Counted from the first letter of the stretch, positions 1 to 8,962 are shown. The stretch is DNA of 62,871 bases from Paenibacillus sp. JNUCC32 (GCF_014863545.1 NZ_CP062261.1:1-62871), one strand, 5' to 3'. The notes: generated from the sequence alone by a model not told the origin. Program-made: numbers and translations.

Positions 1-7
1 TGTTTTC

Positions 8-253
8 ATGCATAAACGGTGTATAAACGATGAATATTGCGTGCATATTGGCGTGAAAATGGATACGGAAATTGAAAACCGCGTAACTATGCGGATTGGC
101 AGGCGCAGACATATGTATAAAACCCATATTTTGTGCACATGTCCGTACTGTAAAGCACTAAAGTGGAGGCCCCCGGGGGTGGTTACGAAAAGTGAGCGCC
201 ACCTGACGCCCGAACATTTCTCGCAAAATTTTATAACCGAGGGGTTAACGTAA
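8..253 (+). CDS. small hypothetical protein with a CxCxxC motif
   Basis: I do not recognise this 81-residue basic protein. The only feature is a C-T-C-P-Y-C cluster near residues 43-48, a possible single zinc knuckle. No ribosome site is visible before the ATG, which lies 8 bases from the window edge, so the true start may be the ATG near base 61 or lie before the window. It is followed by a good intrinsic terminator, which supports a short transcribed unit ahead of the terminase genes. Confidence 0.45.
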   Translation: MHKRCINDEYCVHIGVKMDTEIENRVTMRIGRRRHMYKTHILCTCPYCKALKWRPPGVVTKSERHLTPEHFSQNFITEGLT

Positions 254-277
254 TCGAATACGCAAGCATATACCTGA

Positions 278-309
278 GCGCTAATTCTACCGTGGATTTA
301 GCGCTTTTT
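278..309 (+). terminator. intrinsic terminator after the first gene
   Basis: GCGCTAA (278-284) pairs with TTAGCGC (298-304) and is followed at once by five T. Its centre (accgtggattta) resembles that of the next terminator, as part of a duplicated intergenic module. Confidence 0.6.
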
Positions 310-385
310 GTATTGCGGAAGGGTTAACGGAGGCCGGACGATTATAAACGATAAAACGACGCTAATTTTCACGGAGGTGTTAACA

Positions 386-565
386 TTGGATGACCGATAC
401 CTGCGCTGCCCTACGGATGACGGCGGGATGTACGACTATTACGTTCTGCACGACGGATTAATTTACGGAATGGCAAGCTGCGACGATGCGCTGTATCCGT
501 TATCTGACGAAGAGGCGGAGGCATTCCGCAACGCACATATACCCTACGCCAAATCTGACCGTTGA
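386..565 (+). CDS. small acidic hypothetical protein
   Basis: Unrecognised 59-residue acidic protein (begins LDDRYLRCPTDD). A TTG start at 386 is chosen over an upstream ATG at 308 because a GGAGGT site (373-378) sits 7 bases before it and the upstream stretch is terminator and leader sequence. The stop codon lies inside the next terminator hairpin. It sits just ahead of the small terminase gene. Confidence 0.5.
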   Translation: MDDRYLRCPTDDGGMYDYYVLHDGLIYGMASCDDALYPLSDEEAEAFRNAHIPYAKSDR

Positions 566-578
566 TTTAGGCATTTTT
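548..578 (+). terminator. intrinsic terminator overlapping the stop codon of the second gene
   Basis: GCC-AAATC (548-555) pairs with GATTT-A-GGC (564-572) with one bulge, then ATTTTT. It resembles the 278-309 terminator and the leader that follows is similar too. Confidence 0.5.
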
Positions 579-657
579 GTGTTTCCGGAGTATAAACGGT
601 CATCCAGCGCAATCAAACGCTAAATCCACGCTAATTTTACGGAAGGAGGACGCAACC

Positions 658-1101
658 ATGTCCGATAAGAAAAAAGCCGCCCTCGAAGCACGATTAGAGG
701 GGCGCCAGATTAAAGCCGCGCTACTGTGCGTTGAGCGCGAGTTCGCAGCGGAAGACGAGCGCAAGTCATTCGATGAAATCGCGGAAGAAATCGGCATCAG
801 CCGCCAATCGCTGTTTAAGTGGCGCACGCAAAACCGCGCCTTTATCGAATATGTCAATTATGTCGCGGATGATTTCCTAGCGTCTGAGCGTGCGTACGTC
901 TACCGCCAGCTAATGAAGACGATAAACGGACCGCAGCCTAGTGTTAAGGGTATAGATCTCTACTTTAAGCGGCACGGTCTCATTACGCAGCAGGTCGCGG
1001 TCGAATCGAAAGACGCTACGTCAACGCGTTCGAACGAAGAGATCACGCAGGAACTCGAAGAATTGGACACGCTGCTGGCGGACGTCGACGGCGAAGAATA
1101 A
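658..1101 (+). CDS. terS: terminase small subunit
   Basis: Recognises phage DNA and recruits the large subunit to start packaging. The 147-residue protein has an N-terminal helix-turn-helix around residues 35-60 (FDEIAEEIGISRQSLFKWR), typical of Firmicute small terminases, and an acidic C-terminus. The ATG at 658 follows GGAAGGAGG with ideal spacing; an in-frame ATG at 577 is ignored because it lies in the terminator/leader. The large subunit follows immediately, the usual order. Confidence 0.85.
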   Translation: MSDKKKAALEARLEGRQIKAALLCVEREFAAEDERKSFDEIAEEIGISRQSLFKWRTQNRAFIEYVNYVADDFLASERAYVYRQLMKTINGPQPSVKGIDLYFKRHGLITQQVAVESKDATSTRSNEEITQELEELDTLLADVDGEE

Positions 1102-1119
1102 CGAAGGAGGTGCGTTCCA

Positions 1120-2823
1120 ATCGCATTTGTCAACGATGCCTGGCTTGATAAAGCTGCGCGAGAAGAGCGCATCAAGCTCGTTAGTGAGCGCGCCAAGAAA
1201 CTACGCGACCTAGTCAAAGCCGGCCGAGCAACAACATATCACGAAGAATCATTGCGCGCTACGATTGCGGAGTTAAAGCGGCTCAAACGTATCGATCGCG
1301 CTGAGTACGATTTGCTCTACTTCACATACGAATATTTCTCGGAGGACTTGAATCCGGGCAATCCCGATAACTTGATACCGGCCGGACAGAAATACGAAGA
1401 CGCGGCGGAATTTCACCGGACATTGTGTTCGCTGCTGGACGATATCTCGCGCGGAGGAATCGAGTCTAACGTCGGCTGGTCGGTAGGACGGCGCCACGCC
1501 AAGACCGCCTACCTGTCGAACTCGTATCTATGTCACCAAGCGGTATATCGGCACAAGCATTATATCGTCGAGGTATCGGAGACAACGGACGTAGCCGGCG
1601 ACTTTATTCAGTGGGCACGCAATCAGCTCGTATTCAACGAGAAGCTGCGCGAGGATTTCGGCGTCCTCCTTCATCCGCGAAAGTCGATGAACGAGACGGA
1701 CAACAAGTACGAATTTATCACGCTAACCGGAACGAAGGTCGAAGCGAAGGGCATGGGTACGCAGATGCGCGGACTCCGCCACGGATCGCACCGGCCAGAC
1801 TTGTTTTTGCTCGACGATTTGGAATCCGGCGACAATACGAACACGAAGGAATTGCGCGCGAAGAACCTTAACTGGTTCCGGACGGAGATGCTCGAGGCGT
1901 TAGGCTTCGGCGGCATTTGCGTATACATGGGAACCATCGTCCATTACGACTCGCTACTCAATCACGTACTGACCAAGCGTAAGGACTTTATCTCGCGTAA
2001 GTTTCCGGCGATTTTGCGTTGGTCTGAACGCGAAGACTTATGGCAGCAATGGCGCGAAATCTACAACGCGGACAGAGACGAAGCGAAAGACGAGGCCGAC
2101 GATTTCTATGCGAAGAACGAAGCGGAAATGCTACGCGGTACAGAAGTATTGTGGCCGCAAGCCTACACGTACAAGTATTTCATGGAAAAGCGCGAGGCTA
2201 TTGGAACCAAGGCGTTCAATCAGGAATATCTCGGCAATCCGATCGACGAGGAGTCGCAGGTATTTAAGCCGGAAGACTTCGTTTACTATACTGAGTCGGA
2301 CATCGATATCAACACGCTTGAGATTTACGCCGGCATTGACTTCGCGATGGGCAAGGAGAAGGGCGACTATAGCGGCATCATATCGGTCGGCAAATCGGCG
2401 GCCGGCGTTTGCTACGTACTCGACGTTTTCCTTGAGCGCGTTCATCCGGACATATTGCTCGATACCGCGGTCGAAAAAACATTACGGTTTCAATACGATG
2501 GCCTGGCGGTAGAGGCGCAACAAGCGCAAGAATGGTTCGCGCAGAAGTTGGCGGAAGCCTTACAGAAGCGCGGATATCCAGCGCACACTCGCTTAAAGCA
2601 AATTAAGCAACGTACGCGAAAAAGCCTACGGATTGAGGCGCTACTGCCGGACATCCAGGCGGGCCGCATCCGATTCAAACGGGAACAGCGCTTGTTGCTC
2701 GAAATGTTCGAATTATATCCGAATCATAACCACGATGACGGACCGGATGCCTTGCAAATGGCCGTTTCTGCCGCGCTATCATCTTCCGGATATGTCCGGA
2801 CAGCGCGCAAACGTACACGATAA
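1120..2823 (+). CDS. terL: terminase large subunit
   Basis: ATP-driven packaging motor and nuclease. A Walker-A-like GRRHAKT lies near residues 123-129, a Walker B (LFLLDDLE) near 230, and RNase-H-like nuclease acidic residues in GIDFAMGKEKGDYSG near 405-420 and DDGPDAL near 540. An ATC start at 1120 is proposed: AAGGAGG (1104-1110) lies 9 bases upstream, there is no ATG, GTG or TTG at that spacing, and the frame is open with plausible helical sequence from 1120. Starting at the TTG at 1249 or GCT-ACG region would remove about 43 residues and have no ribosome site. Confidence 0.9.
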   Translation: MAFVNDAWLDKAAREERIKLVSERAKKLRDLVKAGRATTYHEESLRATIAELKRLKRIDRAEYDLLYFTYEYFSEDLNPGNPDNLIPAGQKYEDAAEFHRTLCSLLDDISRGGIESNVGWSVGRRHAKTAYLSNSYLCHQAVYRHKHYIVEVSETTDVAGDFIQWARNQLVFNEKLREDFGVLLHPRKSMNETDNKYEFITLTGTKVEAKGMGTQMRGLRHGSHRPDLFLLDDLESGDNTNTKELRAKNLNWFRTEMLEALGFGGICVYMGTIVHYDSLLNHVLTKRKDFISRKFPAILRWSEREDLWQQWREIYNADRDEAKDEADDFYAKNEAEMLRGTEVLWPQAYTYKYFMEKREAIGTKAFNQEYLGNPIDEESQVFKPEDFVYYTESDIDINTLEIYAGIDFAMGKEKGDYSGIISVGKSAAGVCYVLDVFLERVHPDILLDTAVEKTLRFQYDGLAVEAQQAQEWFAQKLAEALQKRGYPAHTRLKQIKQRTRKSLRIEALLPDIQAGRIRFKREQRLLLEMFELYPNHNHDDGPDALQMAVSAALSSSGYVRTARKRTR

Positions 2824-2844
2824 CTAAACGAAAGGAGGGCGTAA

Positions 2845-4356
2845 ATGCTTACGAAACTCATAGCGCCATACGCGACGATTAGCGAAGACTTTTACGAGCG
2901 CCTTATTTTCTCTCCGCTGCAGCAGGCGTTAGGCGGCCAGACCTGGCGCCGGATCGACCGTCAGCTACGCGATTACGAATATTACGCCGGCAAGCAGCAC
3001 GTAAATCCTGCGACCGGTCAGCTCGTAACCGCGAAGGAGATGCCGAGGCCGCCCGAATTGGATTACGATCCGATCCGTTTTCCGACGAACTATTTCAAAT
3101 CGTTCATCGACAAGAAAGCGCGCTGGCTTATGGGCGGTCAACACGGTATTAACGTTCCGACTCCGCAAGAGCCGACGCCAGAGCAGGCGAAGGTTGCCGC
3201 AAGTTACGAGTCGTTGCTGTATCAGTTATGGCGCGAAAACAAGATGCGGACGTCCTTAACGAAAGCAGCTCGCGATTACCTTATCGCCCGCCGAGTCGTA
3301 TGCAAGATCGTATTTGACACGAATACCGGCAAATTACGTTGGGTATGGCGGCCGGATACCGAATTTGTTCCCGTTTATTCCGACGAAGACATGACGCTGT
3401 TAATCGGCGGCCACTTCGTATCAGAACGCGAAGAGGACGGGCGGACACTCATCCGCAAAGAATCGTTTACGCTCGAAGGCGGAGCGTGCTATTACGAAGA
3501 CGCCGAATATACGACGGACTTGAAACGCTACCGCACTATTACAGAGAAGGCGTCGATGGGAATCGATTTCCTTCCGCTTGTGGTGTTCGCGGTTCCCGGA
3601 CTGTCTGGCGAGGAGATGGATACGTCAGAAATCGAAGCGATGCGCGCCGTTACCGATCGTCTTAACGCGATGAACGAGGATGCCGCCGATTCGCTTAAAT
3701 TCGAAATGTTCGCGATGACGGCGCTCCTTAACGTGCCGGCCGGAACAGCGGAAAAGGTACAGATTGCGCCAGGCGCAGTTATCGAAGTGGTCGGCGGGAT
3801 GGGCGGTACCGAGGCGAAACCAGACGTCAAACGGATTGAAGGTACGTTCTCCTGGTCCGCGGCATTCGACGGACAATATTCGCGATTGAAAGCGGCATTG
3901 CACGAGATCACATCGCTTCCTAACGTTGTGCCGCAGGAACTTAACTTCGGCGGACTCAATGGCGATGCGCTACACGTACTATTCCAATCGATCATACAGG
4001 AAACAGAAGAACACTGGCTCGAATGGCAGGACGGTCTGCAGGAGCTACATGAGAAGTCTATACGCTACCTTAAGGCGCGCCTCGATCGCGCTGTTTTTGC
4101 GTACGACAAATCGGTTGTACGGTCGATTAACGACTATACAAACGAGATTAAATTCGTTCTTCCGTTGCCGGATAACCGCAAATCACTCGTTGAGTTGTTG
4201 ACGGAAGAAACCGCATCAGGATTCGAATCCATTGCCGGTGCTATGCGTCGTTTAGGCGTAGAGAATGTCGCGGCGAAAAAGCAAGAAATCGCAGGTGAGA
4301 CGGCGGAAAGACGAGCGGAGACAGACCCGTACCAAGGAGGAAACGGTAGTGTCTAG
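2845..4356 (+). CDS. portal protein, SPP1 gp6-like
   Basis: Dodecameric ring at the capsid vertex through which DNA enters. The 503-residue length and features such as PTNYFKSFIDKKARWLMGG, followed by a mixed alpha/beta body and a stretch near SLPNVVPQELNFGG, fit SPP1-type portals. The ATG at 2845 follows AAAGGAGG. It directly follows terL, and the next small gene overlaps its stop codon. Confidence 0.88.
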   Translation: MLTKLIAPYATISEDFYERLIFSPLQQALGGQTWRRIDRQLRDYEYYAGKQHVNPATGQLVTAKEMPRPPELDYDPIRFPTNYFKSFIDKKARWLMGGQHGINVPTPQEPTPEQAKVAASYESLLYQLWRENKMRTSLTKAARDYLIARRVVCKIVFDTNTGKLRWVWRPDTEFVPVYSDEDMTLLIGGHFVSEREEDGRTLIRKESFTLEGGACYYEDAEYTTDLKRYRTITEKASMGIDFLPLVVFAVPGLSGEEMDTSEIEAMRAVTDRLNAMNEDAADSLKFEMFAMTALLNVPAGTAEKVQIAPGAVIEVVGGMGGTEAKPDVKRIEGTFSWSAAFDGQYSRLKAALHEITSLPNVVPQELNFGGLNGDALHVLFQSIIQETEEHWLEWQDGLQELHEKSIRYLKARLDRAVFAYDKSVVRSINDYTNEIKFVLPLPDNRKSLVELLTEETASGFESIAGAMRRLGVENVAAKKQEIAGETAERRAETDPYQGGNGSV

Positions 4357-4618
4357 GTTTTCAAACTCAACCGTCACGCATTTAGCCGGCGCTAATGCGG
4401 TCGATGCGCAGGCAGTTACGCCAAACAACAACGCTAATCTGACGCGCGGTGCTACGAAAGGGCTGTACGTTGGCGGTTCCGGCGATGTTGTCGTAGTCAT
4501 GGCGGGCGGAAGCGAAGTCAAATTTACCGGATTGGCTGCCGGCATTGTCCATCCGCTATCGGTCGTACGCGTTAAAGCTACCGGAACAACGGCGGTCGGC
4601 ATTGTCGCGGTGTACTAA
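4349..4618 (+). CDS. small glycine-rich structural protein, spike-base-like
   Basis: An 89-residue protein whose pattern (LYVGGSGDVVVVMAGGSEV, then FTGLAAG and RVKATGTTAVGIVAVY) resembles the short RCAP_Rcc01079-type spike-base proteins found in phages and gene transfer agents; this is from memory of the family. The GTG start at 4349 overlaps the portal stop and follows AAGGAGGA (4334-4341). It is probably a virion surface component. Confidence 0.6.
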   Translation: MSRFSNSTVTHLAGANAVDAQAVTPNNNANLTRGATKGLYVGGSGDVVVVMAGGSEVKFTGLAAGIVHPLSVVRVKATGTTAVGIVAVY

Positions 4619-4620
4619 CG

Positions 4621-5190
4621 ATGATTATCGGAGTAGGCGTAGGAATGAGCGCGGCCAAGGTAAACGCAGAGCCGCCGGTATTATTTGCGGATGACTTTAA
4701 TCGTGCGGATGCCGCCACGTTAGGCGCACCGTGGTCCGTGTTCGCGGGAAGTTGGGGCATATCGGGTAACACTGCGAAGATTATCGCGAGTCCCGACTAC
4801 GATCAGATTGTGTACGTTAACCTGCCTGGCGCGGACAAGGTATCCGTCAAAGCACACGTACAAATGGGCGCATCCGATGCGTCGATCATCGTCCGATACA
4901 ATCCGGATTCACGCGATAACTTTTACCAATGGGGCAAGGACGGACGCCTATACAAGAACGTCGCCGGCGCTTGGAACGCGCTTGGTTCGTACAATCCGCC
5001 GAGCGGCATCGAGTGGGCCGAATTAGAGATCGTTCTTAACGGCGCTAATATTGACGCCTACTATAACGGTCTGAAAGTCGTATCTGCCACGGATACCGCT
5101 CTCATCGATAACAAGTGCTTCGGTATGCGCAACGGCAACGGAACAAGCGGCGTATGGGACGATTTCGAGATAAAGGCGGTGGCGCCGTGA
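4621..5190 (+). CDS. lectin-like (jelly-roll) structural protein
   Basis: The 189-residue protein begins with a hydrophobic glycine-rich stretch, then DDFNRADAATLG and a beta-rich body ending WDDFEIKAV. This pattern is typical of LamG/concanavalin-like beta-sandwich modules that bind sugars. It lies among head genes, so it may decorate the capsid or help attachment. No catalytic residues can be assigned. The function is inferred from fold-like pattern and position only. Confidence 0.5.
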   Translation: MIIGVGVGMSAAKVNAEPPVLFADDFNRADAATLGAPWSVFAGSWGISGNTAKIIASPDYDQIVYVNLPGADKVSVKAHVQMGASDASIIVRYNPDSRDNFYQWGKDGRLYKNVAGAWNALGSYNPPSGIEWAELEIVLNGANIDAYYNGLKVVSATDTALIDNKCFGMRNGNGTSGVWDDFEIKAVAP

Positions 5191-5315
5191 TTGTAACCGT
5201 ACCGAAAATCGGGACCGGATCATTTGACGATCCAGTGCGTCCGGATACGGCGGCCGAATGGTGGCAGATCGTAGAAGAGAACGAAGACAGTTACGTTATC
5301 GAGATCCTCGAATAG
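5187..5315 (+). CDS. small conserved phage protein, unknown
   Basis: A 42-residue protein (VIVTVPKIGTGSFDDPVRPD, then an acidic tail). The GTG start overlaps the preceding TGA and is preceded by AAAGGCGG. Short proteins with this TVPKIGTG-like opening occur beside phage structural genes, but I know no function. Translational coupling to the upstream gene suggests co-expression with the virion proteins. Confidence 0.5.
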   Translation: MIVTVPKIGTGSFDDPVRPDTAAEWWQIVEENEDSYVIEILE

Positions 5316-5394
5316 CGTGACCGACTTACGGCATGTCGTTAAACTGGCGGTCATTTAACGTAATAGTCGACGGACTTTAAACGGAGGTATTGCG

Positions 5395-5970
5395 ATGAAA
5401 CAACGATTTAGATTACCGCTAGACCTGCAGTTATTTGCGGAGGAAGGCGGCGGCGAGGGCGGACAGGAAGGCGCAGAGCAAAAGCCGGCCAAAGTAGAAC
5501 TTACTGCGGAACAACAGGCCGCGGTTGACGCGATGATTAAAGAACGTCTCGCTCGCCAGCAGAAGAAATTCGACGACGAGAAGGCGGCAGCAAAGGCGGA
5601 GGCCGAACGCATGGAACGCGAGAAAAACGAGGAGTACAAACGACTGTACCAAGACGCTCAAGCGGAACTCGACCGCGCTCGCACCGAAGCAAAAACGGCA
5701 GCACTCAACGCTACGAAAACGCAATTGCTGATTGAGGCCGGATATTCGGCGGAACAATTGGCTCGCGTTAGCAAGTACGTAATCGGCGAGGATGAGGACG
5801 CAATTAAGGCGAGTATTGCCGAAGTCATTGCGGACATGCCGCCGAAAGCAAACGGGGTCGACCCGAATCCGGGGAACGGCCGCAAGCCAGATCCGAAGCC
5901 AGGCGATTTAACTAACGTCGGCAAGACGCAGTATGAACGCTTGAAAGCCGCGGGTAAACTGCGCCGTTAA
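5395..5970 (+). CDS. capsid scaffold protein
   Basis: Assembles the procapsid and is then lost. The N-terminal LPLDLQLFAEE motif is common at the start of Firmicute phage head-module proteins. It is followed by a highly charged coiled coil (about residues 38-105, many K/E/A/R) and a C-terminal Pro/Gly/Lys-rich tail ending YERLKAAGKLRR. The length of 191 residues and position before the capsid gene fit a DUF4355-type scaffold. The ATG follows GGAGGT. Confidence 0.82.
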   Translation: MKQRFRLPLDLQLFAEEGGGEGGQEGAEQKPAKVELTAEQQAAVDAMIKERLARQQKKFDDEKAAAKAEAERMEREKNEEYKRLYQDAQAELDRARTEAKTAALNATKTQLLIEAGYSAEQLARVSKYVIGEDEDAIKASIAEVIADMPPKANGVDPNPGNGRKPDPKPGDLTNVGKTQYERLKAAGKLRR

Positions 5971-6010
5971 TTGGATTCGTTGACATAACCAAAACCAAGG
6001 AGGAAAACAA

Positions 6011-6385
6011 ATGCCAGCTTATAGCTTGAAAACATCTCAAACAGCATTCAGAGGCGGAAAGAACATTCTTGCGTCCGAGCATCTCCAATTTATCGAAGGT
6101 GGCGCAACGCTCGACGGTACGAAGTTTCCGGCCGGCACAGTCGAAGTAGGAACGCTCATCGCGCGCAACACTACATCCGGTAAATACGAGCCGTTCACAA
6201 CCGCAATAGGCTTTGATAATTTCGGAATCTTGAACATCGACCTGGTATCTGACGGAGCTACAGATTTTGTTGTCGGCGAGGTAATCGTTCGCGGTTCCGT
6301 GTACGAAGCGAAGTTGCCGACGAACGCAGCACTCGCAGATTTCAAAGCAGTTACGCCAATGATTCGTTTCGTAACCCACATCTAA
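6011..6385 (+). CDS. head decoration protein
   Basis: A 124-residue beta-rich protein (GGATLDGTKFPAGTVEVGTLIARNTTSGKYEPF...) matching the pattern of lambda-D-like capsid-stabilising proteins that sit on capsid trimers. It lies between scaffold and major capsid genes, the usual place. The ATG follows AAGGAGGA. A hairpin terminator immediately follows and may tune its level against the capsid gene. Confidence 0.7.
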   Translation: MPAYSLKTSQTAFRGGKNILASEHLQFIEGGATLDGTKFPAGTVEVGTLIARNTTSGKYEPFTTAIGFDNFGILNIDLVSDGATDFVVGEVIVRGSVYEAKLPTNAALADFKAVTPMIRFVTHI

Positions 6386-6391
6386 AAAGCA

Positions 6392-6423
6392 GGCGCCTTT
6401 CGAAAATCGGAGGCGTCTTTTTT
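6392..6423 (+). terminator. intrinsic terminator/attenuator before the capsid gene
   Basis: GGCGCCTTTCG pairs with CGGAGGCGTC with one bulged T and a short loop, followed by six T. It lies between decoration and capsid genes; no new promoter is obvious, so partial read-through is likely. Confidence 0.6.
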
Positions 6424-6456
6424 ACGCCCAAAAACACACATTAGGAGGAAATTTAA

Positions 6457-7482
6457 ATGGCAGGTATCACATATCTTGAGCAATTCCAAAAACCCGCACT
6501 TCGCGGCTTGGTAGACGCAACACTGGCGGACAGAAACGAGGTTCCAACGCTTGGTGACCGTTTCCTTCCGGACGACCGCATCTTCTCTAATACCTTTGCG
6601 TACGACATCATCAAGAAATCCCAACACATTGGCGCAATGATCGGTTACGGCGCCGAGCCTCCGGTTGTAGACCGTGATGCAGTAGCGTCCAAAATGGGCG
6701 AAATTGCGAAGATGGGTCTGAAATACATCGCAACCGAAGAGGAATTGCTGATGCTGAATCAGGCTCGTAATGAAGGCGAAAAACAAGCAATCATCGATCG
6801 TCTGACGGTAAAAGGCGTAGACTTGGTCAACGCTCTCCTGCGTCGTGTTGACGTAATTAAAATGGAAGCACTGACGAAGGGCAACTTCTCTTACAACAAG
6901 AACGGCGTTAAAGTTGGCGTTGATTTCGGTATTCCTGCGGAAAACAAAGTCGCTTTGACAGGTACGGCAGCATGGTCCGACGCTAGCGCAGATGTTATCG
7001 GAGACCTTCTCGATTGGGTTGACGGATACTCCACTACTAACGGTAAAGCACCGGACGTAATCCTGATCTCGCGCGAAGTCCAAGCGCTGTTGCTGAAAAA
7101 CTCCGTCATCGTTAACGAAGCGCGCGGCGCAAATAGCGGAGCAACTCGCGTTAGTGTCGACGAGCTGAACAGCGTTCTTGGTGGCTACGGTCTGCCTCCG
7201 GTTCAAATCGTTACTAACCGCAAGGTGACCGTTAAGGACATCTATACCGGCCAAGACGAAACAATCGAGTTTTTCCCGGTTAATCGCGTTGTAATGTTGT
7301 CCGAGGGTATCGGTAACTTCCTGTACGGTCCAACGGTTGAGAACGACTTCCAGCCTGGCGTTGTACTCGATGCTTACGATAAGAACGAGCCGATCGAATC
7401 CGTTCTGCGTACGGTAGCAGCCGGCTTCCCTGCGGTTGAAGCGCCATCTCTCATCTTCCACGCTGACGTTTACACTCCGTAA
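6457..7482 (+). CDS. major capsid protein (lambda E-like family)
   Basis: Main shell subunit. The 341-residue protein has the features of the E-type major capsid family in Firmicute phages: an early TYLEQFQKPALRGLVDATLADRN, a central YIATEEELLML region, and a C-terminal NRVVMLSEGIGNFLYGPTVE stretch. It has a very strong AGGAGG site and codon use biased toward highly expressed genes (many GTT, GCA, CGT codons), unlike its neighbours, which fits the most abundant virion protein. Confidence 0.9.
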   Translation: MAGITYLEQFQKPALRGLVDATLADRNEVPTLGDRFLPDDRIFSNTFAYDIIKKSQHIGAMIGYGAEPPVVDRDAVASKMGEIAKMGLKYIATEEELLMLNQARNEGEKQAIIDRLTVKGVDLVNALLRRVDVIKMEALTKGNFSYNKNGVKVGVDFGIPAENKVALTGTAAWSDASADVIGDLLDWVDGYSTTNGKAPDVILISREVQALLLKNSVIVNEARGANSGATRVSVDELNSVLGGYGLPPVQIVTNRKVTVKDIYTGQDETIEFFPVNRVVMLSEGIGNFLYGPTVENDFQPGVVLDAYDKNEPIESVLRTVAAGFPAVEAPSLIFHADVYTP

Positions 7483-7484
7483 TA

Positions 7485-7676
7485 ATGGCTAACGTAAAGG
7501 TCGAAGTCCTCGACGCAGTAGTCGACGGCAAAGGTAAAGGCGCGGTTCTCGACGTGGAAGCGAAGACCGCGAAACACCTCGCCAGCATCGGCTATGTACG
7601 CGTAGTAGAGGAAAAGAAAGCGGAGAAGTCGGAAGATAAGCCCGCAGAAGCAACGAAATCCAAACGCGGCAAATAA
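7485..7676 (+). CDS. small lysine/glutamate-rich head-module protein
   Basis: A 63-residue protein starting 2 bases after the capsid stop codon. It has a short beta-like N-terminus (VKVEVLDAVVDGKGKG), a middle that fits small phage ATP-cone-free head proteins, and a highly charged K/E tail. Function unknown; position suggests head completion or capsid association. Confidence 0.55.
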   Translation: MANVKVEVLDAVVDGKGKGAVLDVEAKTAKHLASIGYVRVVEEKKAEKSEDKPAEATKSKRGK

Positions 7677-7688
7677 GGAGGCGGCAGA

Positions 7689-8117
7689 ATGGCGACATTG
7701 CCCGAATTAACTGAGCGCTTGGCCGCCCGTTTTCACAACGTTCCCGGCGTATTGCCTACGGATATCGATGCGTGGTTAACCGAGGCGCTCTATCAATACG
7801 GATACTCGCCGTTAACTGCCGCAGACATTCCAGACGACGAAACGCCGCTCGTTATAACGTTGGCGCAGATACAAGGCGCCCGATCGATCGCGTTCTCGGT
7901 TGCGCATTACTTCAAGTACACGGACGGCGAAGAGGCGGTAGATAAGACGATGGTCTCCGAACAGTACCGCAAACTCGCCGCCGATCTTGCTGCGGAGTAT
8001 GAGCGCGAACGGGGCGTAATTATCGGCCGCAAATCGGCTTCAACGTTTAAGGTGATGCGTCGTATTGACCGCGATATGACGGTGCCGAGGCGTTATGGCT
8101 GGTGGTGGCGCCAGTGA
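7689..8117 (+). CDS. head-tail connector protein, gp6/YqbG-like
   Basis: A 142-residue mostly helical protein (LPELTERLAARFHNVPG, then WLTEALYQYGY and a long C-terminal helix) at the position where adaptor proteins of the HK97 gp6/SPP1 gp15 class are found. It would bind under the portal ring. It ends in an unusual YGWWWRQ tail. Assigned by position and helical pattern. Confidence 0.6.
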   Translation: MATLPELTERLAARFHNVPGVLPTDIDAWLTEALYQYGYSPLTAADIPDDETPLVITLAQIQGARSIAFSVAHYFKYTDGEEAVDKTMVSEQYRKLAADLAAEYERERGVIIGRKSASTFKVMRRIDRDMTVPRRYGWWWRQ

Positions 8118-8962
8118 CGGAGAACGAGCGCAGGCTAAACGAATTATTGGCCGAATTGCATGACGCCTATCTCGAAGCGTCCGAGGACATGTCCGACACT
8201 GTCGTCAAGGATGTCGCAAGTACGCGCCTGCAGGTCGTGGATTTAATAGAGGAATACGCGAACAAGGACAATACGATAAGTCGATCGCGCGTCAATACTC
8301 TACTCCGCGACCTAGAGGCGGTCGAACGCGATATCCGCGACGTCACTGAATCGGCGTTAATCGGCGCGATGGAGGACAGCGCAGATATTGCGTATAGTGA
8401 CGCTTTTACGGCGTTCCAGAAGGCGCTCGGCCTATCGGCTGATTTCGTTTTGACTGCGAAGGTGGCTGAAAGCGAGATCCTGTCCGGATTGAACGGGCGC
8501 AAGCCAACGCCTCGCAATATTGCGGAATACCTGGCGCAACGAACCGGGCCTGACGGATTAACGCTATCGAATCGCGTATGGCAGTTTGCCGGCGATCAGC
8601 GTGCGGAAATGGGTAACGTGCTGCGGCGCGGAATCATTCGCGGAGATACAACGACGAAGATGGTACGCGAGATACGAGAAGTATACGATACGGAAGCCTG
8701 GAAGGCGCGAAGACTCGCAATAACGGAGGCGAATACGGCATACAGAACCGCGATAGGTTATACGGCCGAGAAATCGAAATTCGTTAGCGCACTTCGCCTT
8801 ATTCCCGGCGTCCATCAATCGGAGAAATGCGTATCGGTATCGCAACAGAACCGCCACGGACTCGGCGCCGGCATCTTCTTACCTGGTGACGCGGACATCT
8901 ACAACATTCATCCGTACTGTACGGCCTATACGCAATACATCTTATCGGAGGAGGTGCGGTAA
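8102..8962 (+). CDS. minor head protein, Mu F-like
   Basis: A 286-residue protein with a helical N-terminus and a C-terminal Mu-F-type region: RRLAITEANTAYRTAIGY, later EKCVSVSQQN and IHPYCTAYTQYIL. Mu-F/SPP1 gp7 proteins bind the portal and are packaged in the head. The gene overlaps the connector gene by 16 bases and starts at GTG 8102. It lies downstream of the capsid gene, whereas in most relatives it lies between portal and scaffold genes. Confidence 0.7.
   Translation: MVAPVTENERRLNELLAELHDAYLEASEDMSDTVVKDVASTRLQVVDLIEEYANKDNTISRSRVNTLLRDLEAVERDIRDVTESALIGAMEDSADIAYSDAFTAFQKALGLSADFVLTAKVAESEILSGLNGRKPTPRNIAEYLAQRTGPDGLTLSNRVWQFAGDQRAEMGNVLRRGIIRGDTTTKMVREIREVYDTEAWKARRLAITEANTAYRTAIGYTAEKSKFVSALRLIPGVHQSEKCVSVSQQNRHGLGAGIFLPGDADIYNIHPYCTAYTQYILSEEVR

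Noticed and set aside
6382..7461. A 359-codon frame on the minus strand across the capsid gene
   Set aside because: It is a shadow: no ribosome site, and it mirrors the strongly biased capsid codons.
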